Part shown: positions 34,181 to 42,689 of the stretch, piece after piece
How positions within the stretch are numbered: the first letter of the stretch is position 1
Layout: every line of letters begins with the position of its first letter
DNA from: an uncultured Bacilli bacterium
GTDB taxonomy: Bacteria; Bacillota_I; Bacilli_A; ML615J-28; CAG-313
Direction: 5' to 3'
Length of the DNA stretch: 64,000 bases
Assembly: GCA_934140285.1 (NCBI GenBank)
Contig: CAKPBI010000002.1
Span: 124,001 to 188,000 of the forward strand
Translations under genes and position numbers: made by a program
The notes under the pieces: model-generated
Seen by the model: the letters and a program-made list of their open reading frames with translations, nothing else
Databases searched by the model: none
Told to the model about the DNA's origin: nothing

Positions 34181-34235
34181 ATAATACTTAAATTAAAATA
34201 AATTTATATAATATAGTAACAAAGGAGAGAAAAAA

Positions 34236-34289
34236 ATGAAATTATACTTAGTTTATTCAAGAATCATCAAAGAGTATTTAGTCAGGTAG
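34236..34289 (+). CDS. Leader micro-ORF A (17 residues) of the lipoprotein array
   Basis: ATG with AAGGAG 8 bases upstream encodes MKLYLVYSRIIKEYLVR. Three homologous copies stand ahead of other lipoprotein units (35546, 37009, 37633), with consensus MKLYLVLMRIIKE. A small hairpin, TCAGG-TAGTAT-CCTGA (34282-34297), spans the stop codon. It could be a leader peptide for translation-coupled control, a signal peptide, or merely part of a duplicated DNA block; the good SD argues for translation. Confidence 0.5.
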   Translation: MKLYLVYSRIIKEYLVR

Positions 34290-34345
34290 TATCCTGATAA
34301 AAATATATTAGTTAAACAAAAAAATGAAAGGAGAAATAAATAAAA

Positions 34346-34834
34346 ATGAAAAAAGTATTTTTAACAATTATCATGAGTATTTTCTTGACATCCTTAATTT
34401 CATGTCAAAGTAACAAAGTTAAATTTAAAGTCATAGAACAAAAACCATCAGTAATTGCTCATAAAGAATTTAGTTTTAATACTACGGAAGAAGAAGTAAT
34501 AATATATAAATCTGTTGAACAAATGCAAGAAGACCTAAACAAAAAAGGATTTAGCATAACTGATAAGGCATTTTCTGATAAATACAATGACAAGTACTTT
34601 GAAAAAAAGGCTTTAGCAATAATATACGGCTGTGATCCTAACGGTGGTTATGTTTATAATTTTAAGTCACTTACTATTAATAATAATGAATTAGTTTTAA
34701 ATGTCACATATAAAATGCGCGATGGCGATGGTATAACTGTACTAATCGAAAGATTATTTACCATAGAAATTATGAAGAAAGATATCAAAGAATTTAATAA
34801 ATTAAAATGTAAAATAAAAGGAGATATAAATTAA
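34346..34834 (+). CDS. Lipoprotein 1 of the array
   Basis: A 162-residue predicted lipoprotein: N-terminal hydrophobic signal with lipobox LISC (Cys at about 20), then a soluble domain. Sequence EEEVIIYKSVEQMQEDLNKKG and YFEKKALAIIYGCDPNGGYVYN, with an ending ERLFTIEIMKKDI, hints at the beta fold of PrcB-like/protease-inhibitor-like domains also suspected in lipoproteins 2 and 4; this is a weak inference. Function unknown. AAAGGAG lies 12 bases upstream in a sequence conserved in all units. It abuts lipoprotein 2 with no gap. Confidence 0.7.
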   Translation: MKKVFLTIIMSIFLTSLISCQSNKVKFKVIEQKPSVIAHKEFSFNTTEEEVIIYKSVEQMQEDLNKKGFSITDKAFSDKYNDKYFEKKALAIIYGCDPNGGYVYNFKSLTINNNELVLNVTYKMRDGDGITVLIERLFTIEIMKKDIKEFNKLKCKIKGDIN

Positions 34835-35440
34835 ATGAGAAAAATAGCTATTATTGCTTTAAGCATAGTATTTATAATGAGCATAATAGGCTGTAAGCCA
34901 AGACAAGAAAAAAAAGAGATTCTATTTAATGCTAGATTTTATGATTTTGGTAGTTTTACTAATCTTCACGGAGAATTAAAAACTGATACGCTTAAAATTG
35001 AATTTTTAGAAACCAATAGAATTAGTGTAGTTGAATATAAAAATGAATTGTATGATCCAAATAGTTCTTCTAGTGAAAAATTTATTTATTATCCAGATGC
35101 ACCAGATAATATAACTTACATTATTAATTCACAAGAAAAAGCCAATGAAATTTTTAATAAAGAAATGGAAATTAACTATGATGAAGAAATGTTAATTTTA
35201 TATCTTTTTGGATCCTTTGGCCTTTCTATTGGATTAGAAAGTGTAGCGTTAGAAAATGAAAAGTTATATATAAATATAGATTGTACAATTCAAGAAGACC
35301 CAATTAATTATAATGGGTATTATATAATTATTAGATTGGATAAAATAGATATAAATGATGCAGATTTTGTTTTTAAAAAAGTAGAACGTAATCATAAATA
35401 TACCCTTAAAGATCTAAATTGTGAAGGAAGAAAAAAATAA
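34835..35440 (+). CDS. Lipoprotein 2 of the array
   Basis: A 201-residue predicted lipoprotein with signal MRKIAIIALSIVFIMSIIGC (Cys20). The start follows the previous stop directly and AAAGGAGAT precedes it. The soluble part contains NITYIINSQEKANEIFNKEM and EEMLILYLFGSFGLSIGLES, spacing that resembles lipoprotein 1 (query-like helix, then strand and small-residue turn), suggesting distant homology. No catalytic motif is evident. Unknown function at the outer face of the membrane. Confidence 0.7.
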   Translation: MRKIAIIALSIVFIMSIIGCKPRQEKKEILFNARFYDFGSFTNLHGELKTDTLKIEFLETNRISVVEYKNELYDPNSSSSEKFIYYPDAPDNITYIINSQEKANEIFNKEMEINYDEEMLILYLFGSFGLSIGLESVALENEKLYINIDCTIQEDPINYNGYYIIIRLDKIDINDADFVFKKVERNHKYTLKDLNCEGRKK

Positions 35441-35545
35441 ATATAATCTTAAAATTTATAACAGTTACTTTATTAATTTTATTTAACATATAAACCATAT
35501 ACTGATGATGGATTTATAATGATAAACAGCATATGGGAGTGTTGC

Positions 35546-35587
35546 ATGAAACTGTATTTAGCGTTAATGCGTATAATCAAAGAGTAA
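35546..35587 (+). CDS. Leader micro-ORF B (13 residues)
   Basis: Encodes MKLYLALMRIIKE from an ATG with GGGAG 6 bases upstream, ending TAA. Ten bases later comes a perfect hairpin TAGTATAC (35596-35603) / GTATACTA (35612-35619). The DNA downstream (CATAGTAT.CGG..., ATTAAA.TCTAAAAATGAAAGG) is nearly the same as in copy C, showing a duplicated leader. Confidence 0.5.
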   Translation: MKLYLALMRIIKE

Positions 35588-35654
35588 TAAGGCCATAGTA
35601 TACGGCTAAAAGTATACTAATTAAACTCTAAAAATGAAAGGAGCTGAAAGTAAA

Positions 35655-36260
35655 ATGAAAAGAATAATTATATTGTTAATATTATCTATTTTTAGCATAA
35701 CCTTAGTAGGATGTAAAGAAACTAATAAGAAGGTAAAAATAGATTTTAATAAAGATGATGTATCTAAGATAGTAGAAGTAGATAAGGGAACTACAATCAC
35801 TGCTGATATAATACCTTTTGAGATTGAAATAGAAAATATCGAATTATACTATGATAAAACTAAAAATAAAAAGTATGATGGAGAAAAAATTAATACCGAT
35901 ACTACTATTTATATAATCGAAAAAGAAAATACTGAGGTTAAGTATGATGAAGAACAACTAAAAAAAGATTATTTAGCATACGCAATATCTCTTGGAGAAA
36001 AGAGTCTAACAATCAATGATGTAAGAGTATTAAATTATTATGGGCAATACAATAATTCTTTTATCGTAAAAATGGATAGAGGAGCATATCAAGTATTTAC
36101 ATATGTAACATTCCCAGAATTAAAAATTGAGTTTGAATTTTCAGATACCAACACACCACTTGTTTATAATGCAGGAGAGTTTTATGAATTATCAAATGCT
36201 TATTATAGTGGAGTACTTACAAAAGATAATTTAATTGAACTACAAGAAAAATTAAAATAA
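35655..36260 (+). CDS. Lipoprotein 3 of the array, InlB-repeat-like and FYxL/YYG modules
   Basis: A 201-residue lipoprotein (lipobox LVGC, Cys at about 20). Residues about 25-90 resemble a bacterial InlB/Flg_new repeat (VDKGTTI..., ELYYDKTKNKKYDG, DTTIYII). The C-terminal part contains NYYGQYNNSFIVKMD and then FYELSNAYYSGVLTKDNL, two motifs that occur in the opposite order in lipoprotein 5. The start at 35655 gives a proper signal peptide; an ATG at 35634 would precede it with polar residues. Ligand unknown. Confidence 0.7.
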   Translation: MKRIIILLILSIFSITLVGCKETNKKVKIDFNKDDVSKIVEVDKGTTITADIIPFEIEIENIELYYDKTKNKKYDGEKINTDTTIYIIEKENTEVKYDEEQLKKDYLAYAISLGEKSLTINDVRVLNYYGQYNNSFIVKMDRGAYQVFTYVTFPELKIEFEFSDTNTPLVYNAGEFYELSNAYYSGVLTKDNLIELQEKLK

Positions 36261-36273
36261 AGATGGTGAAAAA

Positions 36274-36975
36274 ATGAAAAAAATATTAATGACATGTTTG
36301 ATGTTAGTTATTGTATCTGTGATGGTTGGATGTAGTAAAACAAATAATAGTTTAAAAGAACGAAAATGTACACAACTTGATAAAATATATGAAGAATTAG
36401 ATTATAAAGAATATAGCTTAAGCAACTGGAATTTGATAATTAATTATATTGACGAATGCAAATCAAAAATTAAGTTATGTAATGAAAAAAATCAAATTAA
36501 TAAAATATATGATGAAACTATTACAAAAATACACGAAATAAATAAAAACCCTGATAAATTTAATGTTTTAGATTTCAAAGAAGTGGTTTATAATGGATAT
36601 GCAAATTTTGGTGATTATAAAAAAATCCATATTATTGACAATTATAATGAACTTATTGCATTATTTAGTAATATAAGTATTTTTGGTGTTGATAATAAAA
36701 ATTTCGTTATTGAAAATTACACATCTGATTTTTTTAGAGATAAAATTATTTTGGTTTACTTTTACTATGGCCAAAGTAGCAATATTAAAAGGTATATAAA
36801 TGAAGTATCAAAATGTAATAATATTATTAAAGTTCAAATGAATGCAGAACTATATGGAAATTCTTTAAATGATGATATATTTGTTATACCATTTATTATA
36901 GAATTTAATAAAAATGATATTTCATTAGAATGTGATATAGAATTATATGAGAAATATATTGTATTTAAAAAATAA
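36274..36975 (+). CDS. Lipoprotein 4 of the array
   Basis: A 233-residue lipoprotein, signal MKKILMTCLMLVIVSVMVGC (Cys20), starting 13 bases after lipoprotein 3. Residues about 35-90 are helical and charged; the C-terminal domain (IIDNYNELIALFSNIS, FFRDKIILVYFYYGQSSNIK, DIFVIPFIIEFNK) repeats the layout of lipoproteins 1 and 2. Unknown function. Confidence 0.7.
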   Translation: MKKILMTCLMLVIVSVMVGCSKTNNSLKERKCTQLDKIYEELDYKEYSLSNWNLIINYIDECKSKIKLCNEKNQINKIYDETITKIHEINKNPDKFNVLDFKEVVYNGYANFGDYKKIHIIDNYNELIALFSNISIFGVDNKNFVIENYTSDFFRDKIILVYFYYGQSSNIKRYINEVSKCNNIIKVQMNAELYGNSLNDDIFVIPFIIEFNKNDISLECDIELYEKYIVFKK

Positions 36976-37008
36976 TTATATTTGAGTGAAACTACCAAAA
37001 ACTTACTC

Positions 37009-37050
37009 AAATCCATATATTTAGTGTTAATGTGGATAATCAAAGAGTAA
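37009..37050 (+). pseudogene. Degenerate leader micro-ORF C
   Basis: Frame homologous to copies A, B and D reads KSIYLVLMWIIKE then TAA, but the ATG codon is lost (AAA TCC ATA) and no SD is seen. The following hairpin TAGTATGC (37059-37066) / GTATACTA (37075-37082) is preserved, with a G-T pair in place of A-T in copy B, so the RNA structure outlived the start codon. Confidence 0.45.
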
Positions 37051-37119
37051 TAAGGTCATAGTATGCGGCCCAAAGTATACTAATTAAAATCTAAAAATGA
37101 AAGGAAATGAAAAATAAAA

Positions 37120-37554
37120 ATGAAAAAAATAATTGTATTATTTATGATGCTTATATTAAGTGTTACCATTGTTGGATGTAATGGTAAAAGTAATAATGGT
37201 AAGTTTTACAATCTAGAAGAAGCTTATGCGAATGAATGGCTTACAGAGTCGGATTTACAAAAAATTGCATCATTATATAATGATCAAATTCAATCAGAAT
37301 TATCAGATCAAAAACTAGAAAAAAAACTAAAAAGTGTTTATTTAAAAGAATTAAAAAACAAGGTTTCAGAAGCAAAAATTGAAGATATACATATAAAAAA
37401 TTATTATGGAACGTATGGAAAATGTTATGTTGTTGATATTTTTGATGATTGCATATGTTACGATCTTTATTTTGTTAAAGAAAAAGAAATAGGTAATGTT
37501 ATATTTCAAAACTACTGTTCTCGTTGTATTTTAGTATTTTATAGTCAAAATTAA
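37120..37554 (+). CDS. Lipoprotein 5 of the array
   Basis: A 144-residue lipoprotein (lipobox TIVGC, Cys20). Just after the lipid anchor comes GKFYNLEEAYANEWLTESDL, a module I have seen in many small secreted proteins of gut Bacillota, then a helical linker and NYYGTYGKCYVVDIFDDCIC. The same two modules are in lipoprotein 3 in reversed order. Four Cys in the C-terminal half may form disulfides. Unknown function. Confidence 0.7.
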   Translation: MKKIIVLFMMLILSVTIVGCNGKSNNGKFYNLEEAYANEWLTESDLQKIASLYNDQIQSELSDQKLEKKLKSVYLKELKNKVSEAKIEDIHIKNYYGTYGKCYVVDIFDDCICYDLYFVKEKEIGNVIFQNYCSRCILVFYSQN

Positions 37555-37632
37555 TTAGAAATAAACTAATATAAACATTTGTTCATCTTATATTAGATTA
37601 TAATAATAAAAAATAACATATGAATCTACTAC

Positions 37633-37674
37633 ATGAAACTGTATTTAGTGTTAATGTTGGTAATCAAAGTATAA
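37633..37674 (+). CDS. Leader micro-ORF D (13 residues, diverged)
   Basis: Encodes MKLYLVLMLVIKV; no clear SD. Followed by a weaker hairpin (AATTA 37673-37677 / TAATT 37692-37696). The most diverged copy; it may no longer be translated. Confidence 0.35.
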   Translation: MKLYLVLMLVIKV

Positions 37675-37727
37675 TTAGGAACGAAATAGGTTAATTGAAG
37701 AAAAAATGAAAGGAAATAAGAATTAAA

Positions 37728-38549
37728 GTGAAAAAGGTTTTTGGTATATTTATAACATGTATGATAATATCATTAATGGTTAGTTGTAACAAAAATAACA
37801 TAAAAAATGATAAATTAAAATGGGACAATGAGCATGCATTATATGCAATTGTTAATCCTGATTTTAAAAATGAAGTTTTAGATAATGTTGACAATATGTT
37901 TTCAGAACTAAGTTATAAAAAAGTATATATTGTTGGAAAGAACTATGATTCTAGTGAAACATTATTATTACTTTTTATATTAAATGATAATGATAACCTT
38001 GATACATTTAGGAAAGAAGTATTAAAAAATGAAACAATTGATTATGTTTATGGTAGTATAGATTTGCCATTTGATACAGTTGATACCCGCTATATGGAAT
38101 GCGAAAAAACCAAAATAGCAATAGGCGAAGAAACACAAATACGTATCAAGGGATCAAAAAAATTTCATATGCAACAGTTTAGTTATAATAGTTTTATGGT
38201 TAAGCCTAAAAAAGTAGAAAATACTAAATATAAAATTTCAGATTTTCCAGATATTAACTTGAAAAAAATTGAAAAATCTGAAAATGGATGGTTAACTTTT
38301 GAGCTAAAAACTGAGGATTATTTTAATGTAATAAAAGCAATCGATAAAATCTCAAGATTAGAAATAATGGAAAAAGTTAACTTTGACAGAAGTAATGTAT
38401 TTTTAATACCACCTGTAACTTGGACTATTTCGGATAAAACCATAGTTGAATCAACAATTAATGGTAATACAGTTACCGTTAAGGGATTATCAAAAGGTAA
38501 AGTAGTTGTCGAGTATGATGGAGTAAAAATAGAAATAGTAGTTGAATAG
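37728..38549 (+). CDS. Lipoprotein 6 of the array, Big2-like C-terminus
   Basis: A 273-residue lipoprotein starting at a GTG in the conserved GAAAGGAAAT...AAA context; lipobox LMVSC. Residues about 25-180 have no family I know (DNMFSELSYKKVYIVGKNY). The C-terminus, WTISDKTIVESTINGNTVTVKGLSKGKVVVEY in pattern, is like a bacterial Ig (Big2) domain, common in adhesion or spacing modules. It lies 17 bases before the M64 peptidase gene and is probably translated from the same mRNA. Confidence 0.7.
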   Translation: MKKVFGIFITCMIISLMVSCNKNNIKNDKLKWDNEHALYAIVNPDFKNEVLDNVDNMFSELSYKKVYIVGKNYDSSETLLLLFILNDNDNLDTFRKEVLKNETIDYVYGSIDLPFDTVDTRYMECEKTKIAIGEETQIRIKGSKKFHMQQFSYNSFMVKPKKVENTKYKISDFPDINLKKIEKSENGWLTFELKTEDYFNVIKAIDKISRLEIMEKVNFDRSNVFLIPPVTWTISDKTIVESTINGNTVTVKGLSKGKVVVEYDGVKIEIVVE

Positions 38550-38566
38550 TTAAAGGAGGAGAATAA

Positions 38567-41500
38567 ATGAACAAAAATTATGGAATTAGTGTAATTTTAA
38601 AAAAAATTATTGCAGGCGCCTGTATTTTGATTATTGGTATAGCAATTTTAAGTTTTAATAATGTAATTGTTAATGCTTCTAAAGTAAATAATGAATTAAT
38701 TATTAATGAAAAAACATCAAAAGAATCCTATTTGAGTGTATTTTATTCCGATGGCACAATGGGAATGATTGTTGATGAAACTTCCACTAATGATGAATTA
38801 TCTTCTGCAACATTATCATATGAGAATTTAAATAAAAAATTGGTTATGTCTAGTGGAAAACCAGATGATCAAAGCATTGTTGTAGTGTTTTTAGGAGAAG
38901 GTTTTACCACTGAAGAACAAGAATTATTTTTAAACAAAGTTGAAGAAGCAGCAAATTATATGGTTACAGTTGAACCATTTAATTATTTTAAAGATTATTT
39001 AACTGTTTATGCAGTTCATTGTATTTCTAAAGAATCAGGTATAAGCGGTGAAATAGATGGCAAATTTGCTTGTTATGATTCTGCAGGAAACCCTGCAACA
39101 AATAAGTGTACTCCTAATAATGGAACATTTAGATGTTCACATGGAAAAGATACTTTTTTTAATGCATACTATGCATGGAGAGATTCTGCCAAAAGAGTTA
39201 TTTTAGAAATGGCAAGTTCCGATAGAAATAAGGCAAGAAACATAGCTCTTGCTGCCTCATCATCAACTAATATGGTACAAATAATAGCAAACTCTGCTAT
39301 GGATGGAGGCACAGCACAGGTGGCGGGAAATAATCAAGCTCTAGGTGTTGCTTTAACATCTATAAATACTTCATCAGAAGATTCTAGTTGGAAATCAGTT
39401 ATTATGCACGAATTTGGACATTCATTTGGTGGATTAGGAGATGAGTATTGGAACGGAATTATACCATCTGAATATCCAAATATAACAAAAAATAGTGATC
39501 CGAACACAGTTAAATGGAAGCAATGGATTGGATATAATAATGTAGGAATTTATCCTTTCTCTGAATCAGAATTAGACGATGATTCAGATCAAACAAAAGA
39601 AATATGGTATAGGCCTCACCAAAATTGTTTAATGAGGTATATAAATAGGCCTTTTTGTTCAGTTTGTCAGCATGAATTAATTTTTAAATTGTCAAATATA
39701 ATTGGATTACAACTATTCAATACAACCAATATTGAGGAAAAGTATATTTCTATAGATCGGTTAAATTTAGATGTAACAGGAAAATTTGATATTCCATCAG
39801 TAATTAATGGGCGAATAGTTTCTATAATAGGTAATTCTGCTTTCAAAGAATGCAAAAAAATTACGAGTGTTACTATTCCAAGTAGTGTAAAGTATATTGA
39901 TCCAAGTGCATTTGAAGGATGCACAAACTTACAAAGTGTTGTTTTATCAAATGAATTAACATCAATAGGAAATTCAGTCTTTAAGGGATGCACAAGTTTG
40001 AGCATGATTGACATTCCAAGTAGTGTAAAATACATTGATCCAAATGCATTTGAAAATTGCACATCGTTACAACGAGTATATTTTTTTGGTAAATTAATTA
40101 GTATTGGTACCTCAGCTTTTAAAGGATGTACTAGTTTAGATAGCCTCTCTATTCCAAATTGTGTAACAAACATCGATTCAAATGCTTTTGAGAATTGTAC
40201 ATCGTTAGAAAGTGTAACTTTATCTAATTCATTAACAAGTATAGGAACTTCAGTCTTTAAAGGATGTTACAAATTAACAAGCATAACTATTCCTGATACT
40301 GTAACAAACATTGATCCAAATGCCTTTGAGAATTGTACATCGTTAGAAAGTGTAGCTTTATCTAATTCATTAACAAGTATAGGAACTTCAGTTTTTAAAG
40401 GTTGTACTAGTTTAAGAGGAATCACTATTCCAAATAGTGTAACAAATATTGATTCAAATGCTTTTGAAGGTTGTACAAGATTGAAAGAAGTAACCCTATC
40501 TAATACTTTACATGCTATAGGAACTCAAGCCTTTAAAGATTGTACTAGATTATCATCTATAATATTCCCAAGTAGTGTTCAATACATTGATGATGAAGCA
40601 TTTAAAAATTGTTCAGCTTTATCTTTAGTTACTGTAAATAGAGAAATATCAGATATTACTAATCTTGGTGAAAATGTATTTGAAGGTACTCGTACTAACC
40701 TCCAAATAGTTGTACCAACCAACAGAATAGCTGAATATAAAAACAAAGTATACTGGTCAAGTTATCGTAATAAAATAATACCATCAGGTCAATACTCTGA
40801 ACTAACACTAAATTGTGAAAGTAATTTAAGTAACATAGTTAACTTAAATCAATCTTATAATAAACTATATAAATTAAATGTCAATTGTTCAAAAGCATAC
40901 AAATTTAATGTAACTTCAACAATAGATGTTATTATAATTGTTTATGATATCAATATGAATGTGCTAAGTAATAGTTGTAATATCGCAACCCCATTCTTAT
41001 CATGTGGTACATACTACATATCACTTGAATTTGTTGATCCAAATGGAGCAGGAAGCTTTGAAATGTTAACATCCTTAAGATGGACTAGTGCTGACATTCA
41101 ATTATTAAGTGGAGTAAATGAAATAAAAAATAGTATGCATTTAAATAATGAAAATGTATATCATTGTAAATATTATTACAATAATAACCAAGGAGCAGGC
41201 TTTTATAAGATTAGTTTAAATACTGGAAGTAATATAGCTTATCCTGAAGGAACAATGAAAATATATTCTGATTCTAGTAGAACAACTATTCTTAATCGAT
41301 ATGGAACAACCGGAATCAATAAACAAGCTATAACAGATAGTAATGAAAATGAACTATACTTATATCTACCTGAAGGAAGAAGTTATATCGATATTGTTCT
41401 TCCACTTACAACTTATTCATCAATTAGTTTAACCATTGAACAAGTAGAATCAAATAATCTAAATTATTTAAATACCCTTTCAAGTACTTGCTTAGATGAA

Positions 41501-42442
41501 ATATTTGCGAATAAAACATTACCAATCTATTTTGAAGAAGTAATTATCAGTCATCGTTCTACCATCCAACTAGATATAATGACAAATGGAACTATTACAG
41601 ATAATATTCCTGTTTACATTATGAGTAAAGAAAAAGAAAATGGTTATGATATTGGAGTAGAAATTTATAGATTAAAACTAAAGTTAAGAGACTACATCAC
41701 TAAATCTGATAGAGGTCCAGTATTTACAACTATCTTAGATCCTGGAACATACTATATTGGATACATCGGAAACAACAATAATGTAAGTATTAATTTAGTG
41801 GTAAAAAGACTTGTAAATCAAGAACTAAACATAAATGGAACCTTGGTTGCAGACCCCACTAATGATTTAGGTTTTATCGCAGGAAGCGAAGTAACCTTAA
41901 ATGGAGGAAGCTTTAGAGGTAATACAATAACTGAAGGCTTTACAAGACATCTATATTTAATGGTTGAAAATGTTTTAGAAGAACCAATGTCAAGATTAGA
42001 ATATGACTGGTATTCAAGTAATGAAAATGCGGCTAAAGTAACAGCTTATGGTACAGTACTTGCATTGAACGTAAATGCTGATATTGATGTTACTATCTAC
42101 GCCGTACAAAAAGATGAACCATCAAGAGTATACCGAACAACATTCACCATCAAGAAAGAAACAGAAACTGATCCAATCTTTATATCTTGTGAAATGTCAT
42201 ACTCCTATGCACAAGAAAATGGAAATTACACCTTAGAACTAGATTTTAGTAATAGTCCATATCCAATGATTCAATACTATAATTGGAGTATAGATGTACC
42301 AAATCAAGAAAATAATATTTCAGTATCAATGAATTATTTTGGTGTTATTACTTCTTCAGGAATAGGATATGTTGTATTAACAGGAGTATATACAATTAAT
42401 CCTAGAGTTACAATTACCATTACTTTAACAATAACTGAATAG
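38567..42442 (+). CDS. Secreted M64-type metallopeptidase with BspA-like leucine-rich repeats
   Basis: A 1291-residue exported protein. Signal peptide 1-37 (hydrophobic core IIAGACILIIGIAILSF, then NAS). Residues about 90-395 match the IgA peptidase M64 family: SIVVVFLGEGFTTEEQELF and the zinc motif HEFGHSFGGLGDEY (His281, Glu282, His285, Asp/Glu downstream). Residues about 410-735 are some thirteen 23-residue BspA/LRR_5 repeats (I..SAFKGCTSL..I.IP..V..I). The last 550 residues are beta-rich, with an Ig-like end, and carry no LPxTG or membrane anchor. GGAGG lies upstream. M64 members degrade host IgA in Clostridium ramosum; substrate here is unknown. Confidence 0.88.
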   Translation: MNKNYGISVILKKIIAGACILIIGIAILSFNNVIVNASKVNNELIINEKTSKESYLSVFYSDGTMGMIVDETSTNDELSSATLSYENLNKKLVMSSGKPDDQSIVVVFLGEGFTTEEQELFLNKVEEAANYMVTVEPFNYFKDYLTVYAVHCISKESGISGEIDGKFACYDSAGNPATNKCTPNNGTFRCSHGKDTFFNAYYAWRDSAKRVILEMASSDRNKARNIALAASSSTNMVQIIANSAMDGGTAQVAGNNQALGVALTSINTSSEDSSWKSVIMHEFGHSFGGLGDEYWNGIIPSEYPNITKNSDPNTVKWKQWIGYNNVGIYPFSESELDDDSDQTKEIWYRPHQNCLMRYINRPFCSVCQHELIFKLSNIIGLQLFNTTNIEEKYISIDRLNLDVTGKFDIPSVINGRIVSIIGNSAFKECKKITSVTIPSSVKYIDPSAFEGCTNLQSVVLSNELTSIGNSVFKGCTSLSMIDIPSSVKYIDPNAFENCTSLQRVYFFGKLISIGTSAFKGCTSLDSLSIPNCVTNIDSNAFENCTSLESVTLSNSLTSIGTSVFKGCYKLTSITIPDTVTNIDPNAFENCTSLESVALSNSLTSIGTSVFKGCTSLRGITIPNSVTNIDSNAFEGCTRLKEVTLSNTLHAIGTQAFKDCTRLSSIIFPSSVQYIDDEAFKNCSALSLVTVNREISDITNLGENVFEGTRTNLQIVVPTNRIAEYKNKVYWSSYRNKIIPSGQYSELTLNCESNLSNIVNLNQSYNKLYKLNVNCSKAYKFNVTSTIDVIIIVYDINMNVLSNSCNIATPFLSCGTYYISLEFVDPNGAGSFEMLTSLRWTSADIQLLSGVNEIKNSMHLNNENVYHCKYYYNNNQGAGFYKISLNTGSNIAYPEGTMKIYSDSSRTTILNRYGTTGINKQAITDSNENELYLYLPEGRSYIDIVLPLTTYSSISLTIEQVESNNLNYLNTLSSTCLDEIFANKTLPIYFEEVIISHRSTIQLDIMTNGTITDNIPVYIMSKEKENGYDIGVEIYRLKLKLRDYITKSDRGPVFTTILDPGTYYIGYIGNNNNVSINLVVKRLVNQELNINGTLVADPTNDLGFIAGSEVTLNGGSFRGNTITEGFTRHLYLMVENVLEEPMSRLEYDWYSSNENAAKVTAYGTVLALNVNADIDVTIYAVQKDEPSRVYRTTFTIKKETETDPIFISCEMSYSYAQENGNYTLELDFSNSPYPMIQYYNWSIDVPNQENNISVSMNYFGVITSSGIGYVVLTGVYTINPRVTITITLTITE
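39830..40620 (+). repeat. Internal tandem LRR repeats, 69-base unit with 138-base super-repeat
   Basis: Successive 23-residue units alternate between SIGTSxFKGC and NIDxNAFENC types. Copies starting at about 40195 and 40333 are nearly identical at DNA level over 70 bases and 138 bases apart, so recent expansion by recombination is likely. Confidence 0.8.
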
Positions 42443-42454
42443 AATATTGTTTGT

Positions 42455-42492
42455 AAAAAACGTAAGCACAAAAAAATGTGTTTACGTTTTTT
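42455..42492 (+). terminator. Intrinsic terminator after the M64 peptidase gene
   Basis: AAAAAACGTAAGCACA and its near-perfect complement TGTGTTTACGTTTTTT around a short A-run. Confidence 0.88.
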
Positions 42493-42615
42493 CTTATGTT
42501 ATTAAAAAATATAATTATCTAAATTATGATTTTTAAATTAAAAAGTATAATGTAATAATTACATAAATTAAATAATCAAATTAATTGGAAAAGCAAAACA
42601 ATATAGCATAATTAT

Positions 42616-42650
42616 ATCGATATAAAAATATCGATTATATTAAGTATAAT
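42616..42650 (+). promoter_or_regulatory. Palindromic operator over the SDR promoter
   Basis: ATCGATAT-AAAA-ATATCGAT (42616-42635) is a perfect 20-base inverted repeat. TATAAT lies at 42645-42650, so the palindrome covers the -35 position (42622-42627). This is the layout of a repressor operator; no regulator gene is adjacent and I cannot name the family. Confidence 0.55.
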
Positions 42651-42689
42651 AACTAACACAAAGTTAAATATTCCAAAGGAGGTATAATA

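Noticed and set aside
39667..40173. Long minus-strand open frame inside the M64 peptidase gene
   Set aside because: It mirrors the repetitive LRR coding sequence and has no SD or promoter; the plus-strand protein is well supported.
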